This document shows, piece after piece, positions 12,601 through 26,149 of a DNA stretch of 64,000 nt. The stretch is from Dacryopinax spathularia (taxonomy: Eukaryota; Basidiomycota; Dacrymycetes; Dacrymycetales; Dacrymycetaceae). Below the pieces are notes generated by a model. It saw only the letters and a list, made by a program, of their open reading frames with translations, did not search any database and had not been told where the DNA came from. The first letter of the stretch is position 1. Every line of letters starts with the position of its first letter. The stretch is from positions 434,001-498,000 of the forward strand of contig JBBPFI010000003.1 of the NCBI GenBank assembly GCA_037974965.1, written 5' to 3'. A program made the translations under genes and the position numbers.

Positions 12601-15600
12601 GGCCCGAGACGGTCGTCCTCAAACTGCGCGAGCAGCATAAGGACAACCTGGACATTGTTGCCCAGTATGTGCTGAGCCACTCCCGCGCCGCGAACAAGAA
12701 CAAGCTCGTCCTTCTCCTGCTCGACCATGTCAAGGAGGGTGGCTCGCGAATCGCCAACCAAGAGCCGAAACTGTACAACGTGCTCAAGGAGATCGCTGCG
12801 CTCGAGAGCAAGTCCTGCCAGCCCGCGGCGCTCAAGGCACGTGAGGTGCTCATCCTTACCCAGATGCCGGCGTACGAAGAGCGTGCGGTGCAAATGGGCG
12901 ACCTGCTCAAGAACTCAGTCAAGACGACTTATTACGGCGAAGCGGGCGACGATACCCGCACGCCGTCGTTCGAGGTACTCAAGGAGCTGATCGATTCCCG
13001 TTATACGGTGTACGACGTACTGCCCACGTTCTTCCAGCATGATGATCAGTGGGTCGCACTTGCTGCGCTTGAGGTGTATATCCGCCGTGCCTATCGCGCG
13101 TACGAGATAATGGATGTCAGCTATGAGGAGGGTGACAACCTTGGTGATGGCGATGCGCCGAATGTCGTGACCTGGAGGTTCCGCGTTGGGCGCTCGTACT
13201 CGCCTCCCACGACGCCTCGCGTAGAGAATGGGTAAGCTGAATTCGCACCTATTTGTAATCCCAGTGTACTGACTTTCTGTTTGTAGTACGATCAGACGCC
13301 AGGGCTCGCTCAGCGACTTCTCGTTCCTCCTCCACAAGAGCCAGAATGAGCCTGCTCGCTATGGCTCCATCGCTTCCTTCGAGAACCTCGCAGCTGCCGA
13401 ACGCGGCTTCAGCAAGACTGCCGAGCTGCTGCCTCCCTCCAGGGACCCCAACCAGCAGAACGTCCTCTACGCCGCCCTGCGTATCTTCCACGAATCGGAC
13501 GACATGCCGGACGATGACTGGCGCGCAGCCTTCCTCAACCTGACCAACGACAATAAGGAGCTCATCGCTTCCCGTGGCGTGCGTCGTGTCACCTTCCTCA
13601 TCTGCAGGAAGGGGATCTACCCGTGGTTCTACACTCTCCGCTACAAGGACGGCAAGTGGGAGGAAGACGAGGCTATCCGGAACGTGGAGCCCGCTCTGGC
13701 CTACCAGCTTGAGCTGAACCGCTTGTCCAACTTCAAGCTCACGCCTTGCTTCGTCGAGAACAGGCAGATTCACATCTACCATGCTGTCGCTCGCGAGAAC
13801 CAGCTTGATCAGCGATTCTTCGTTCGCGCTCTTGTTCGCCCTGGTCGCTTGCGCGGACCGATGAGGACGCGCGAGTACCTCATCTCCGAGACCGATCGCC
13901 TTGTCGGCGCTATCCTCGACTCGCTCGAGATCGTCCAACCGCAGTACCACAACACCGACTGCAATCATATCGCCATCAACTTCGTGTACAACCTCCACGT
14001 CACGTTCGAGGAAGTCGAGGAAGCACTTGCCGGCTTCATTGAGCGTCACGGCAAGCGCTTGTGGCGTCTCCGCGTTATCGGTGCCGAGATTCGCATCGTG
14101 CTTGAAGACGAGGAGGGCAACGTAATGCCCATCCGTGCTGTCATCGAGAACACTACCGGTTTCGTTGTGGAGTATCACTCGTACCAGGAAGTTCCTAGCG
14201 AGAACGGTGTCACGATCCTCAAGTCGATTGGCCAGATCGGCCCTCTCCACTTGCAGCCCGTCAAGACGCCTTACCCGACCAAGGAGTCACTGCAGCCGCG
14301 TCGTTACCAGGCCCATTTGGTCGGCACGACCTATGTCTACGACTACCCTGACTTGTTCCGCCAAGCGCTCAAGCAGGTGTGGGCAAAGGTCAGCAAGCAG
14401 AACCCTGGCGTCGTTCCTCCCAAAGATGTTCTGGACGCCAAGGAGTTGGTCATGGACGAGAAGGGCGAGCTCCAGCCTATCGCCAGGCCGCCGGGCAGCA
14501 ATGTCTGCGGTATGGTCGGCTGGATCTTCACCCTCAAGACGCCCGAGTACCCCAGCGGCCGCCAGGTCATTGTGGTGTCTAACGACATCACGTACAAGAT
14601 CGGTTCGTTTGGTCCTAAGGAGGATGATTACTTCTACCGCGTGACCGAACTTGCTCGTTCCCTCGGCCTGCCTCGCATCTACCTCTCCGCCAACTCCGGT
14701 GCCCGTATCGGTATTGCGGAAGAGGCGCTTGGCCTTTTCTCGGTTGCCTGGAACAACCCCGACCAACCGGACAAGGGCTTCAAGTATATCTACTTGACGC
14801 CCGAGAACCTCGAGAAGCTGAATGAGAAGGCTGCCGCTGCGGTGCGCACCGTTGAAATCGAGGAGGATGGCGAAGTGAGGCACAAGATCACCGACGTTAT
14901 CGGTCTGCAGGATGGTATTGGAGTGGAGTGCTTGAAGGGCTCTGGTCTCATCGCTGGTGCCACCTCGCGCGCATACGACGATATCTTCACCATTACCCTC
15001 GTTTCAGCTCGTTCCGTCGGCATCGGCGCCTATCTCGTCCGTCTCGGCGAGCGCTCAGTGCAGGTTGAGGGTCACCCTATCATCCTTACCGGCTCAGCTG
15101 CCCTCAACAAGGTGCTCGGCCGGGAAGTGTACACCTCCAACCTCCAGCTCGGTGGCACCCAGATCATGTACAAGAACGGTGTTTCCCACCTTACCGCAAA
15201 CAATGACCTGGAGGGTGTCCAGCAGATTCTCGAGTGGATGTCGTTTGTTCCTGAGGCACGTGGCCAGCCCTTGGCAATTCGCCCGTCTCGTGATAGCTGG
15301 GATCGCGAAATTGGCTACTTCCCGCCGAAGGGACCGTACGACCCGCGCTGGTTCCTCAACGGCAAGACGGACGACGTCGATGGTGGCTCTGAGTGGCTCA
15401 GCGGTTTCTTCGATGATGGATCGTTCCAGGAGACGCTGGGTGGCTGGGCGCAAACCGTTGTCGTTGGTCGCGCTCGTCTCGGTGGTATCCCCATGGCCGT
15501 CATCGCCGTTGAGACGCGGACCATCGAGCGGGTCATTCCTGCCGACCCTGCCAACCCATCTTCGTTCGAGCAGCGGATTATGGAAGCTGGTCAAGTCTGG

Positions 15601-16727
15601 TACCCGAACTCGGCATACAAGACTGCTCAGGCGATCTTCGATTTCCATCGAGAAGAGCTTCCTCTCATCATCTTCGCCAACTGGCGTGGGTTCTCCGGAG
15701 GACAACAGGATATGTATGACGAGATCCTCAAGCAGGGTTCCAAGATCGTCGACGGTCTGTCGGCATATAAGAAGCCCGTGTTCGTGTATGTCATGCCCAA
15801 CGGAGAGCTGCGTGGAGGTGCCTGGGTCGTCTTGGATCCGTCTATCAATCCTGGTCACATGGAGATGTACGCCGATGTCGAGTCCCGTGCTGGTGTTCTT
15901 GGTAAGTTGTCATTGAGAATCTTCGAGCCATGTGTGCTAACAACTGCTGTAGAACCCGAGGGTATCATCGAGATCAAGATGCGGAGGGAGAAACTGCTCT
16001 CTCTCATGCAACGCCTCGATCCTCAATACTCCAGGCTGGCGGCGATCAGCAAGGATCCTAGCAAGAGCGCTGAGGAGCGTGCTGCTGCTAAGGACCAGCT
16101 GACTGTACGCGAACAGGAGCTCACTCCGACCTACAAGCAGCTTGCCCTTCTCTACGCGGATCTCCATGAGTGCGTTTCTCCTCGTTCTCCGAAGATCGTT
16201 ACTGATGTCATGATAGTCGCGCCGGCAGGATGCAAGCTAAGGGCTGCGCGGAGCCATTGGAGTGGAAGAACGCTCGTCGCTTCTTCTACTGGCGTCTGCG
16301 TGCTCGTCTCGCACTTTCGGAAGCCTTTGATGAATTCAAGGCAGTCGATCCCGAGATCACACAGCAAACGTTCGAAGCTATGCTGCTCACGGCCCATCCC
16401 AACCTGAACTTCTCGGACAACCGCCAACTTGCGGAAACCCTCGATTCCCTTGATCTTTCTCCGACTATCGAGAAGGTCCAACAAATGGCTGTCGCAAGAC
16501 AGATTCAGGCGCTGTCGTCCACCAACCCGACTGGTGCCCTGAACGGCCTGCTTGCTATTCTGCCATCATTGAGCGCGGAGATGAGGTCGGCGTTACTATC
16601 TGAACTCCAGTCGGGCGAGTCTGGTACGTCCAATGCGCCTTGCGGGATCGCGTAATGGCGTGCTGAGCGATTCCGTGCAGGACCTCCTTCGTACTCCACT
16701 CCTTCGCATAAAGCCGCTGCGGCATAA
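9617..16727 (+). CDS. ACC1: Acetyl-CoA carboxylase (multifunctional, cytosolic)
   Basis: Biotin-dependent enzyme making malonyl-CoA, the committed step of fatty-acid synthesis. Nine exons: 9617-9656, 9712-9794, 9845-10110, 10168-10811, 10864-13231, 13287-15901, 15953-16169, 16217-16623 and 16681-16727, about 2228 aa, the normal size. Biotin carboxylase begins near residue 40 ([16 protein letters not shown]) and carries the ATP-grasp loop GGGGKGIRK near 235. The biotinyl domain has EVMKM with the acceptor lysine at about residue 714. A long ACC central domain follows, then carboxyltransferase halves with [11 protein letters not shown] and [17 protein letters not shown]. No mitochondrial targeting sequence is visible. 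The last intron is uncertain: without it translation stops at 16655 with a different tail; spliced, the protein ends [15 protein letters not shown]. Confidence 0.97.
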
Positions 16728-17992
<1,265 letters not shown>

Positions 17993-19399
17993 ACGCTGTA
18001 CTCCTTCCCCTCTTGTGCTTCTGTGGTCATATGTACTATATTGTAATCGCACACTATTCCCTCTAATACAGAGAAACAACAAACACTCGCGTCGCGTCTC
18101 AGTCCCACTTGCAAAGTCCGGATACTTACCCTCAGCTCAATGCCTAGGTATGTCTGTCGCCTCAAACAACAATCACGGTCGAGCGCGAAAGCGGTTTAGC
18201 AGATTACGGATCACGCCGATGTCTTCGCCTTGTCCCTTCCTGTGTCCCTTGACTTTGGCTGCTGCATTTCCCTGAGGAGACGCCCGCCTCGGCGCTTCAA
18301 GTTTGTACGATGGCCTCCGCCCTACTGCGGCTGCATTATTGACAGCACATTATTCGCCAGTCATCCTTGTCCGTGTCGTTGAGATTTCGCGACTATATTT
18401 GTGAGTTGTACACTCAATAACCTCGTAATTATTATTGGAACAATGGCGTGATCGCCGCTGCTCGTTATCGCTCATTCTATCAAGATCTTTCGATGTCGCT
18501 GATCTTGTTATCAGCTGGAGCGCAGCACCGACCTGATCAGCTTCTCATTTCTCCGCTAAGTGACGTTTCTTCCCAGGTGATCCGCCAAGTCGCGGTCTCC
18601 TGCTCAGCTGACACACTCGCCCTATCTGCAGGCGAGAGATTGTACCGAGGGTCTAAGAGCGGGCCCGCGATTATTATCGATCCGGTTCGATGGACCTACA
18701 CGGAGTACGGCATAGTTCTGCTATCCCATCAGTCCGGTCCGTGATCGTTGCCTTCCTTGTCATAGAATCTGATTTTGGAGGCGACCGTGTACCAACTCGC
18801 TTGCCCCTTTCAGGTTACGTCCCCAAAGCCGCTAAAAGATACTCTGCATCCCTCTCTGGGCGACCGGCTTCCGGCCCAGCGCTCCGTGCATGGTGAAGGT
18901 GGTAAGAGCGTATCCCTCGCCGCTCTCACGTCCACCACGACCTTCCCACTTGATGGGGTCCATGCCGATTCGGCACGTTGGTCGCCTTTCATGTTCCGCG
19001 GCGGGGAGCAAAAGACGTAAACTTCTTCTCCTATCACCAGAACCAACTGCGACTAGACGACCGGATAGAGGGAAGAAGTACCGCGTCCGCCTTGTGCTTC
19101 GGTGGTGTCTCACGCCCTTCTCCTCGGACCGGCGCTTCTCGCGCGGTTGCCTTACCAATTGAGGGCGCTCCGTGCTCGCCGCATTTTTCCAACATGGCGC
19201 GCTTCGCGATTTCTCATCACCAACCCTGTCAATCTCAGGCATCATCGTGGTAAATTTCGAGGTACAAATTTGGACTCCGGCTAATTTCTTATCGCTAAAC
19301 GGTCTCCGTACAACTTGGGATAGATGGAAGCATGGTGTAACCGAAACCTCCGAACTACAATGGAAGAAAGGGAAGAGGCGGCCTCCAGGTATGGATGGA
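17993..19399. other. Intergenic, no gene recognised
   Basis: 1407 bp downstream of H4 with only short overlapping reading frames on both strands, none showing a domain, a splice chain or a convincing composition. Nothing further was identified. Confidence 0.4.
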
Positions 19400-20187
19400 T
19401 CAGAAATACCCATGCTCGGGCGCCGGCGTGGCCGAAGTGACCGTCTTCAGCTGCACAGCAACTCCAGCGTTCCGAATCGACAACAGGAAGGCCTGGCGGA
19501 GCTCTTCCCTGCTGTAAGGGATGTCGTCGTTCTCGAACATAACGCGCCCGGCAACTCGGGGTCCGTTCGGCCAGAGCTCGCGGATGAGAACAACATACCA
19601 GCGAGCCTGTGCAGTCGTGCCCAAGGTGCCGTAGGCGACAGTCCACTCCTCAAAACGTTCGACATCGCGCTCGAGGGTCCAGTATCCGTTTTGGGTGCCG
19701 AAGGGAAGGACGAAGATACCGGGGTCGGTCGCCATCAACATCTGGTAAAGATAGGCCGCCTCATCTGTGGAACCCCCGTAAGTACATCCACAACGGGCAG
19801 CCTGCACAAGCTTACTATGATGAAGCGTAGTCTTGTTGAGGTCCTGCAAACCAGTGTTGTAGTCGTGAGGAGGGTTGTTCGCGTCTGGATCTGGTAAGTA
19901 TTATTCCACTTATTGATGGTACTCTACTCACAGATTTCAGCTTGAGCAGGGTTGTAGTACATCCTGACTGGCATGGCGATTGTAGGCGATCTGGTGACGA
20001 TTTTCGACTTTGGCCTGTGAGTAAGGAGGGTAAGGTCCTCTGAAGGCGCGGTGAGGCCCTCTATTTGTACCTCAGGCTCACCCCAAGGCCACTCTAATCT
20101 GCAAGACTCGACTATCGAACGTTGGTGCAAGTCCGGATCATACAACCGGTCTGCCGATTTTGATGCGGAGGCCCACGCAGCAGGCAT
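19400..20187 (-). CDS. Orphan protein of unknown function
   Basis: Minus-strand exons 20187-19932 and 19890-19400 join across a 41-nt GT-AG intron to give 248 aa in one frame. I do not recognise the family. The C-terminal half reads like a folded globular protein: ARCGCTYGGSTDEAAYLYQM, then GIFVLPFGTQNGYWTL, then ARWYVVLIRELWPNGP. It has balanced aromatic and charged residues, no membrane segment and no low complexity. The N-terminal 60 residues are less protein-like and the start is uncertain; a polypyrimidine tract ending in CTGCCAG lies about 60 bp upstream in the sense direction and could be the acceptor of an earlier exon. It is isolated in a gene-poor 5-kb interval, so it may be a lineage-specific gene or a decaying one. 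Confidence 0.5.
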
Positions 20188-23162
20188 GTCAAGTGATCCT
20201 GTCCATCAAGGCAAGAACGAAGGCGGCGAGGCATCCTGGCAGAAGAAAAGGGAAGAAATCGCGGCGATTTGGCCCCTATCGCCCAATATGCATTTCTTAT
20301 TCAATGCCCATCAGGCCCGGCGCCAATCCGAGCCAGGTCTGGGGCATTAGAGGCAGGTGCACAGCGTTGCGAGCTGCACGCTGGCCGGGTTTTGACTTTC
20401 ATCCCGCGTCCGTCTCCTTCTGAACCCGGATAAGGCCAGAACACCCTAGACTTTAGTCTTCTCCCTTTGCCCTCATCCCGGCAGTTCCATTCAGCAATCA
20501 GGTGGAGCTGGTCGAGTCTTACACTAACAAGAGGGTCACGGCATTCGTCTAGCAGCGGAGAGATCGAGAAGACCGGGGTCTCTGGAATACCGCTTGCCGC
20601 ATTCAGCCTGTATCCCGTGTAGAAGACAATCCAGGGGAGGTGCTCTCGCCGCACCCTCCTCAGCAAGGACAGGACACGCGTGTACTCACTGCACTTCTTC
20701 CGGTAGCGCCCTACTACTGCCCCGTCCCGGAATACCTGGCATCCGGCAACGCCCTATCCGAAGCCGTCCCCGCGGTGGCCTCGAGGACGACAGGGGTTAT
20801 CCGGCCATTTAAGGACGAGAGAGGACGCATTCGGCATACACGGGAAGGAGTCGACCTGTTACAAGCTTTGATCGACGTCATTCCTCCTTCAATAGGAAAC
20901 TATACCCTTCTCGGTCAATGGAGGATGTACGATTCTCAAGAAGAACGGAGAAGAAAGGGGAGTTGTTTCAGACGATGCCTCCTGCGTTGCGCACAGGTCT
21001 CGGTTGGCCCGGCTGGTCGAGCGCGAGGATACCTGCCAAGTCGACTGCGGTTGCCGTAACTGGGAAGACCGACAATGCGAACTTAGCCTCTTGCGTGCTT
21101 CCCAGCTGTGAACATCTGGAGCCGTATAATTCAGCCGTCCATCAGCTGAGCGCGTGCACAGCGAAGGTGAGGCCGGCGGCCAACAACAACTGACAAACTA
21201 GGTGGTGAGGAGGATAAGTCGACACGTGCCATCAATGCGGCGAACGGCCGTAGGCAAGCCATAGGAGCACGAGGTAAGCACGCTCCGGTGCGTCATTACG
21301 CCAGCCGTTCGGGGCCTTCCGAGCAACTGGGATACTTTGGCTATGACTGACGCCGTGCGGTGTCCCCGCCCCGTTCGGGTGTCGCAGTGGTGTATCCCGT
21401 GCTTCGGGTTATCAGTGCCTTTTACCGAGTCAGGATTATTCGCGGGCTCTCACCGCCATGTCGACCCTGCTTGATTGAAGAGCGCTAGTCTCTCCGCTCC
21501 GACGGAGAGAAGCGGGCTCGTACCTGTGCATCACGACAGGCAACAGGGTAGGAAACTGCGGTACCGACGTCCACAAGGGTAGAGCAGCATGAGACGGCAT
21601 AAGTTGCTCAATCCAACGAGAATCTCGCAGCGACATTCCGTGTCCGACAGATCAACGCCGTCGCCGCTTATTTGAAGCGGAATGACAAGAATACCGTCGT
21701 CTGCTCCTGGTCGAGTACTAGCGGGGAAAAAACCTCGGCATGCGCGGGATCGCGTCAGCGTTTCCTCCCATCGTGCTCCAACCCTCTCGGGGATGCATAT
21801 ATATGTCGCACTCTATATCTCCGCGAGATCTGCAGCACGAGGCACCTTGAAGTCGAGCACACGAGCCGAATAGTGGGTTGTCCCATCTTGCTGGTCCGCC
21901 GCAAGTCGGATATCGGCTGTTGAGAAATATGCAGCGCTGTGCTCGGGCATCAGCCATATAAGTGCCTATCAAACCGCATCTCTCCTCGTATGAATGGGCG
22001 CAGATACCAGCACATCCGCGATCCATACCTGTGCATGACCACAGTTCGTCTCAGTCAATTCCCCGCCCCCTTCTCGTCTTCGCTAACCAGAAGAGTCACG
22101 CGATTCCCAACACGCCGGGATCGGCCAATAAGCTCCGGCTCATTACTCAACTTCCTTTCGCAGGAGGAAAGAAGATGTCCTTCAACCCCGCGGGGTTGCG
22201 CTTCTCTGGCTCAGGCTGGGAGGTTCGCCAGATGTAGAGCGGTTGCCTTATCCGACTTAGGATGGTGTGCTTGTATCGCTCTCCATCTAGCGACTTCTGA
22301 GGACGGCCGGGTTCGGGCAGGTTCGCCTTCACCTCGAGCGCATGTAGCTCGCAAACTTGCGTACATGTATGAGTGTTGCTGACTCATATCGAGTCAAGTC
22401 AAGTACTGGCATGAGCCGACGAGTTACCGTTGCTAAAGAGAAAACAGAGCGAATTTAGCGGCGATAGCGTCGGTCCCTGCTAGACAGCGAGCGAAACATC
22501 GTCACACTGAAGGTGTGCCTGTTGGTTGGGTAATAGTCGCTGGATCACCTTCTGCTCCGCGCCAACGTCTTAAACTAGGGATCATCGGGGATGGGATCAA
22601 GCAGCTAAAGAGGTTGGTTGATCGAACAAGCTGACTCTTGCGCGTCCTCTGTTTTGTGTAGTCGCTGAGCGGTCGCTATTTAAGGCATACTCGTATCCGG
22701 TGCCGTCTCGCATACGTACTTTGATCCCAACCCAAAAAAAGAACCAGGATGACCCGCGAAGCCTTCACCAGAGGCAGGGAAGGAGCAAATTCACCGTACA
22801 ATATACTCTACGCGTATCAGGCTCATACTTTCTGGAATCAGAGCAGTCTGCACTATTTTTCTTACTCCATGAGAAGCTGGACGGGATCTGGGAACAGTGG
22901 ACGATTACCGCGTTATATTCTAAACCAATGCTACAGAAATACAAACACAGAATACCGAACCGAAAAACCAGAATGCCACAAGACAGAACATGAAACATGA
23001 AAAGTATACAGAGAAAATGTGTGCGTGCGTGAATAACTTGAACTTGCCAAGATGAACATCGGAAAGGATGCGCCGAAGATGTACGATGGGGGTCGCCAAG
23101 CTCTTGTGCGTAGTTGTAGCGGGACGGGAGGGGAGAAAAGAACTTGAGCTTGCACGACGGCG
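20188..23162. other. Gene-poor interval
   Basis: Nearly 3 kb with no gene I can defend. Open stretches on the plus strand around 20640-21190 contain one protein-like segment (PFKDERGRIRHTREGVDLLQ) but no start, splice chain or domain. No tRNA-type box, terminal repeat or tandem repeat was seen. It could be regulatory, a relic, or carry a non-coding RNA that sequence alone does not reveal. Confidence 0.35.
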
Positions 23163-25012
23163 CTAAAGACAATCGAGATCGACTCGTGGGGATCGTTGGG
23201 TTAGTCGAGCAGGCATCTCGAGATTCGAAGTTCCCGCGGCATCCTCTCGAGAGCCAGAGCCAGCCGGCTCAAGCACTAGGCTTCCTCCCTCGGGCTTCTC
23301 GTCATCTTCTGCCCCCATGGTCAGCTCAATCCCCCTCAAATGCGAGTTGAATGCCCACGAGGCAGAGAAAGGCAGAGAAAGGCAGAGAAATGCGAAGAAA
23401 AAGAAGGGGACTCACAAGCCCACTAGCAGCAACGACCACCACCTGCCCGCCAAACCTCACCGCTTTCCTCACTTCCCCCACTCCCACTCCCATCCCTACC
23501 TCTCCTCTTCCTACGCCCACGCTGCCCTTCCTACTCCCTCCGCCTCCGGCTAGAGGTGGGTGGTCAACCATCGTGCTCCCCGTACCCGTACTGCTCCTAC
23601 TCAAGCGCCTCATCAACCCCCCTCCCACAGCGGCTACGCCGCCTAGGGCGTGCGAGAGCCCAAAGGAGGGGAGGAAAGATGTGCTGCTGCTTGGGGTTGG
23701 GGTTGTGCTGCCCCAGCTGGTGCCGACGCTACTTGCTGTACTTGCTGTACTTGCGCTGCTCGCTGTGCTCGCTGTACTCGCTGTGCTTGCCGTGCTCGCC
23801 GTGCCGGACGAGGAGGGCGACCCGGTCCCACTCCCGCTCCCTGCGCTCCCCGGCCGGGAAGGCTGGCGCATGCTGCTCCTCCTACTCCCCCCTCCTGGGC
23901 CGGAACCGGAAGGAGGAAAGCGGACAGGTGGAGCGCGGGGCGGACGGACCGCCACGCCCCTAGCGATCTGTTCGACCGTCGGCGCTTCTAGTGGCGGGAG
24001 AAGGGGGCCGTAGCGCATTGCCGACAAGGCGGATTCATGGTCTTCCTTTTCCTGCTGCAGACAACTAGTAGTCAGGGGGGGCTGTTGGTGGGGACTTTGG
24101 GGCTGGGTAGGGACGGACCTGCGGTGCCGTGGACGGCCTTCGGAGAGCGGACAACGTCCTCTTTACACTTGTTAACATCTTCCCTCCTGCTCCTGCTCCT
24201 AATCCTCCTGTACCTGTACCTCCTCTCTCCGCCTGCTCAGACGCGGACACGTTCGCTCGTTCGCGCGAAGCCGACCGAGGCCTAAACGCCCCCCTCAACC
24301 CCTCTCCCTGCCCCTGAGAAAACGAGAACGACCGTAACCTCACTCCTTGTACACTACTCGACCTCAAACCCGCGAAGCCGGCCCCCGACGTAGACTTGGC
24401 GGTGTCCGGGAAGGGTATAGAAGTGGCTGCGGATGTCGAAGGTGGAGAGGGGAGGAATGGGGATGACGAGGCTGGCGAGGGTGTTGAAGAGGGAGAAGGG
24501 AGCTTGAGCCGCGCTAGGAGAGGGGCTGAGAATGACCGTTTTGCTTGGCTGGGGGGTTGGGTCGTAGGTGGTAGTCGGTGGTGCGCTGCTTGTGCTATCG
24601 GAGGCACTGCGGCGGAGGGCGGGTAGGTTGGAGACGACGAAGGAGGACGGGAGGACGAAGATGGGCGGGATGAGGGAGGAGGGGAGATGATGTATGCCGT
24701 GTGTGATGACCCGGCGGAGGTGGGGGTGGGCTTCATCGAGTTTCGGGTTTGGTGGTGAGGTCGGGTATGGGGAGTGAGAGAAAGCTGGCGGGAGGGGGGT
24801 GTCGGGTGAGATGATGAGTGCGACGGGTGCGAGTGGGATGAAGGACGTCTGTTGAAAGGAGGAGTAGGCGGTCTGATCACACTCTGTCGATATCCTGATG
24901 CTGATGCTGATGCTGACGCTGATGCCGCTTGTGATGATGATGAAGAGGAGGCAGCAAAAGGAGACACAGCAGCAAAAGGAGGCGACATTCCCCGCCTCTC
25001 CTCAGCCGACAC
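23163..25012 (-). CDS. Ser/Pro-rich low-complexity protein, function unknown
   Basis: Minus-strand exons 25012-24119, 24054-23416 and 23324-23163 give 564 aa. The protein is mostly disordered: an N-terminal Ser/Ala dipeptide run, a Ser/Pro/Thr-rich first half, and an Ala-Ser-Thr triplet run coded by a 9-nt-period repeat near 23725-23812. Scattered structured pieces include MLTSVKRTLSALRRPSTAPQ and RYGPLLPPLEAPTVEQIARG. The acidic C-terminus (MGAEDDEKPEGGS) follows a last intron whose acceptor is TTGAG; this junction is the least certain part. No membrane helix, zinc-binding or catalytic motif is visible. Basidiomycete proteins of this type are often signalling or cytoskeletal scaffolds, but no role can be assigned here. 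Confidence 0.6.
23725..23812. repeat. Coding microrepeat, 9-nt period
   Basis: Imperfect tandem CTTGCTGTA/CTCGCTGTG-type nonamers on the plus strand; in sense they encode Ala-Ser-Thr triplets of the Ser/Pro-rich protein. Variant third bases show it is not freshly expanded. Confidence 0.75.
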
Positions 25013-26149
25013 TCAGCCTCTATCGGGTAATTTCCGTTGTCGTACGTGGTCAGAGGAGAGAGATGAGCAGCCGGTGACGCACAACCCGACACACACAGTA
25101 CTCCCTCCCTGCCTGTGTTCTACAGTAGTACCGTACCCGCTCTGTCGGTTCCGGAGCAGGAAGAGAGAGGTGCGCTGCCGACGCCGAGGATGCGCTTGCA
25201 CCTCCCCTTGGCTTGCACAACTGGAGGGGAGCGGGCGAGGGTCGCACCAAATTCGGACACGTCCTCACCCTTTTACACGACCACGGGGGCGTAAGCAGAA
25301 ACGTATCGGGTTCGGCAGGAATGGACGATGCCGCGGCTTCTCGTTTTCTCCGTGCCTGATCTTACGCTCGTGGCGCCCCGACCTCTGAGACAAGCTGGGT
25401 AAGCGCTCGGGTACGCTTGGGCGCTTTGCCGGGTGGGATGTCTTGCTTCTATGCTGGCGGTCCCCCTTTCTTGGGGAGGACAATAAACAGACAATGACGC
25501 ATGGATTTTGCGTGTTGACGTGCCCGTTCGTTGCTGTTGACGTGGCCGCAGCACCCTCCTTGCCCACCTCAGGAATTCGCTGGGGTAAATTTGGCTGGGG
25601 TAAACATTACGGTCAGGGACAGGGCGATCGTGCGAACCGTAGGGCGTGATCGGGAAGTGGAGGTCACGTGATGCATTCTGCATTCCTGCCACGCCGGGGC
25701 TCGAGCGAGCGACAAGTTTACTTTGACTTTCCCTCTGTAGTAAGGGGGTGCGCTACTGTATCTTATGAGCTTGAGCGAGCAGGTTCGCCAGCATGTCCGC
25801 TTTCAAGCTACAATGACCTATCGGATCGTTGATAGTTGTCTATACGCCCTTGAAGCCGGAAGCCGACGCGACGCGACGCAACTCAGCCTGAGATGAGGCA
25901 GGAGGATTTACTTATCCGCTTTACAGCGCTTGTGCTTCATTGAATGGACCGCCTGCTATCGATAGCCTGCGCTTATACCTATGCCTATGATTCACCCCGC
26001 ACTTCAACGCTCCTATCTATCTCGGACTCGCTGGCACACGTGCGACCTGCGCTGCTGCCTGCTTCAGAACCGGATATGTATATGTACTGGCCCGCCCGGG
26101 CAGAGGCCACTGCGTCGGGCTCGTCGAGTACCCACATCCGGGACTGGAA
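25013..26149. promoter_or_regulatory. Divergent intergenic region, no gene recognised
   Basis: 1137 bp between oppositely oriented starts. Reading frames here are short shadows; the GACGCGACGCGACGCAAC triplet near 25864 is a minor repeat. Presumed promoters for the flanking genes. Confidence 0.4.

Noticed and set aside
10791-12893. Long antisense open frame (700 codons) across acetyl-CoA carboxylase, and a second at 13249-14250
   Set aside because: They mirror the codon usage of the sense gene in GC-rich DNA; no domain, start context or splice sites, and the sense strand is unambiguously ACC1.
20301-20666. Minus-strand frame of 121 codons upstream of the orphan gene
   Set aside because: Composition looks random and it cannot be joined in frame to the orphan exons by a clear intron.
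20594-21193. Possible plus-strand gene with overlapping frames
   Set aside because: No consistent splice chain, start context or domain; only a short protein-like segment.
23351-24013. Plus-strand Leu/Ala-rich frame opposite the Ser/Pro-rich gene
   Set aside because: The Leu-Ala runs are the complement of the Ala-Ser-Thr repeat; the minus strand has a splice chain that closes in frame.
25264-25692. Overlapping minus-strand frames of 100-139 codons in the divergent promoter
   Set aside because: Arg/Pro-rich shadow composition, no conserved feature, no exon chain.
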